6,961 nucleotides of DNA from Candidatus Borrarchaeota archaeon (lineage in GTDB: Archaea > Asgardarchaeota > Sifarchaeia > Borrarchaeales > Borrarchaeaceae): positions 1 to 6,961 of the forward strand of contig JAEORY010000206.1 of NCBI GenBank assembly GCA_016840645.1, read 5' to 3'. The notes beneath the pieces were generated by a model. It saw only the letters and a list, made by a program, of their open reading frames with translations, was not told the origin of the DNA and did no database searches. The position numbers were made by a program, and so were the translations under genes. Positions 6,928 through 6,961 of this stretch are shown piece after piece; within the stretch, counting starts at the first letter, position 1, and each line of letters starts with the position of its first letter.

Positions 6928-6961
6928 TGAAGCTAAATCTCTAGCAAAAAGGTATCAGAAA

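Noticed and set aside
6880..6961. Right-hand attachment site (attR)
   Set aside because: I looked for a repeat of the tRNA-Lys T arm or 3' acceptor sequence here and found none; the boundary must be further right.

Overview
The window is a bacterial tRNA-Lys gene followed by most of a small integrative element that carries a compact DNA-modification and defence cassette. The DNA is AT-rich. The tRNA lacks an encoded CCA. The style of the integrase, the small HUH Rep and the small LuxR-type protein recalls elements seen in Dehalococcoidia (Chloroflexota) and related sediment lineages. That assignment is an impression from protein style, not a search result.

Layout. Bases 1-101 look like host flank leading into tRNA-Lys(CUU) at 102-174. 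From about 174 rightward the DNA belongs to the element. A leftward (minus-strand) recombination and replication module runs luxR-type regulator (2973-2377), HUH Rep (2303-1545), excisionase-like HTH protein (1561-1379, TTG start) and tyrosine integrase (1379-108). The integrase gene ends inside the tRNA gene, antisense to it, which places the attachment site there. Then follow a divergent promoter region (2974-3133), a rightward DNA cytosine-5 methyltransferase (3134-4174), a convergent Vsr-type endonuclease (4683-4237), and immediately upstream of vsr a 679-residue protein joining a GHKL (Hsp90/MutL/MORC-like) ATPase, a TIR domain and a C-terminal zinc ribbon (6738-4699). The last 220 bases are non-coding. 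They hold a likely promoter, a pair of TTTGCTAAC repeats matching a pair next to the left attachment site, and a minus-strand intrinsic terminator.

How it fits together. Integrase and excisionase move the element in and out of tRNA-Lys, and the Rep may copy the excised circle. The LuxR-type protein, which has no receiver or ligand domain, probably controls this operon through a 14-bp palindrome at its own transcription start. The cargo is a methyltransferase plus Vsr plus GHKL-TIR protein with no ordinary restriction enzyme. I infer an R-M-like defence system in which methylation marks self and the GHKL-TIR protein, possibly with Vsr as nuclease, acts on invaders, perhaps by NAD+ depletion. 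No right-hand copy of the tRNA end (attR) lies in the window, so the element must end beyond base 6961. The matching repeats at both ends suggest that the end is near.
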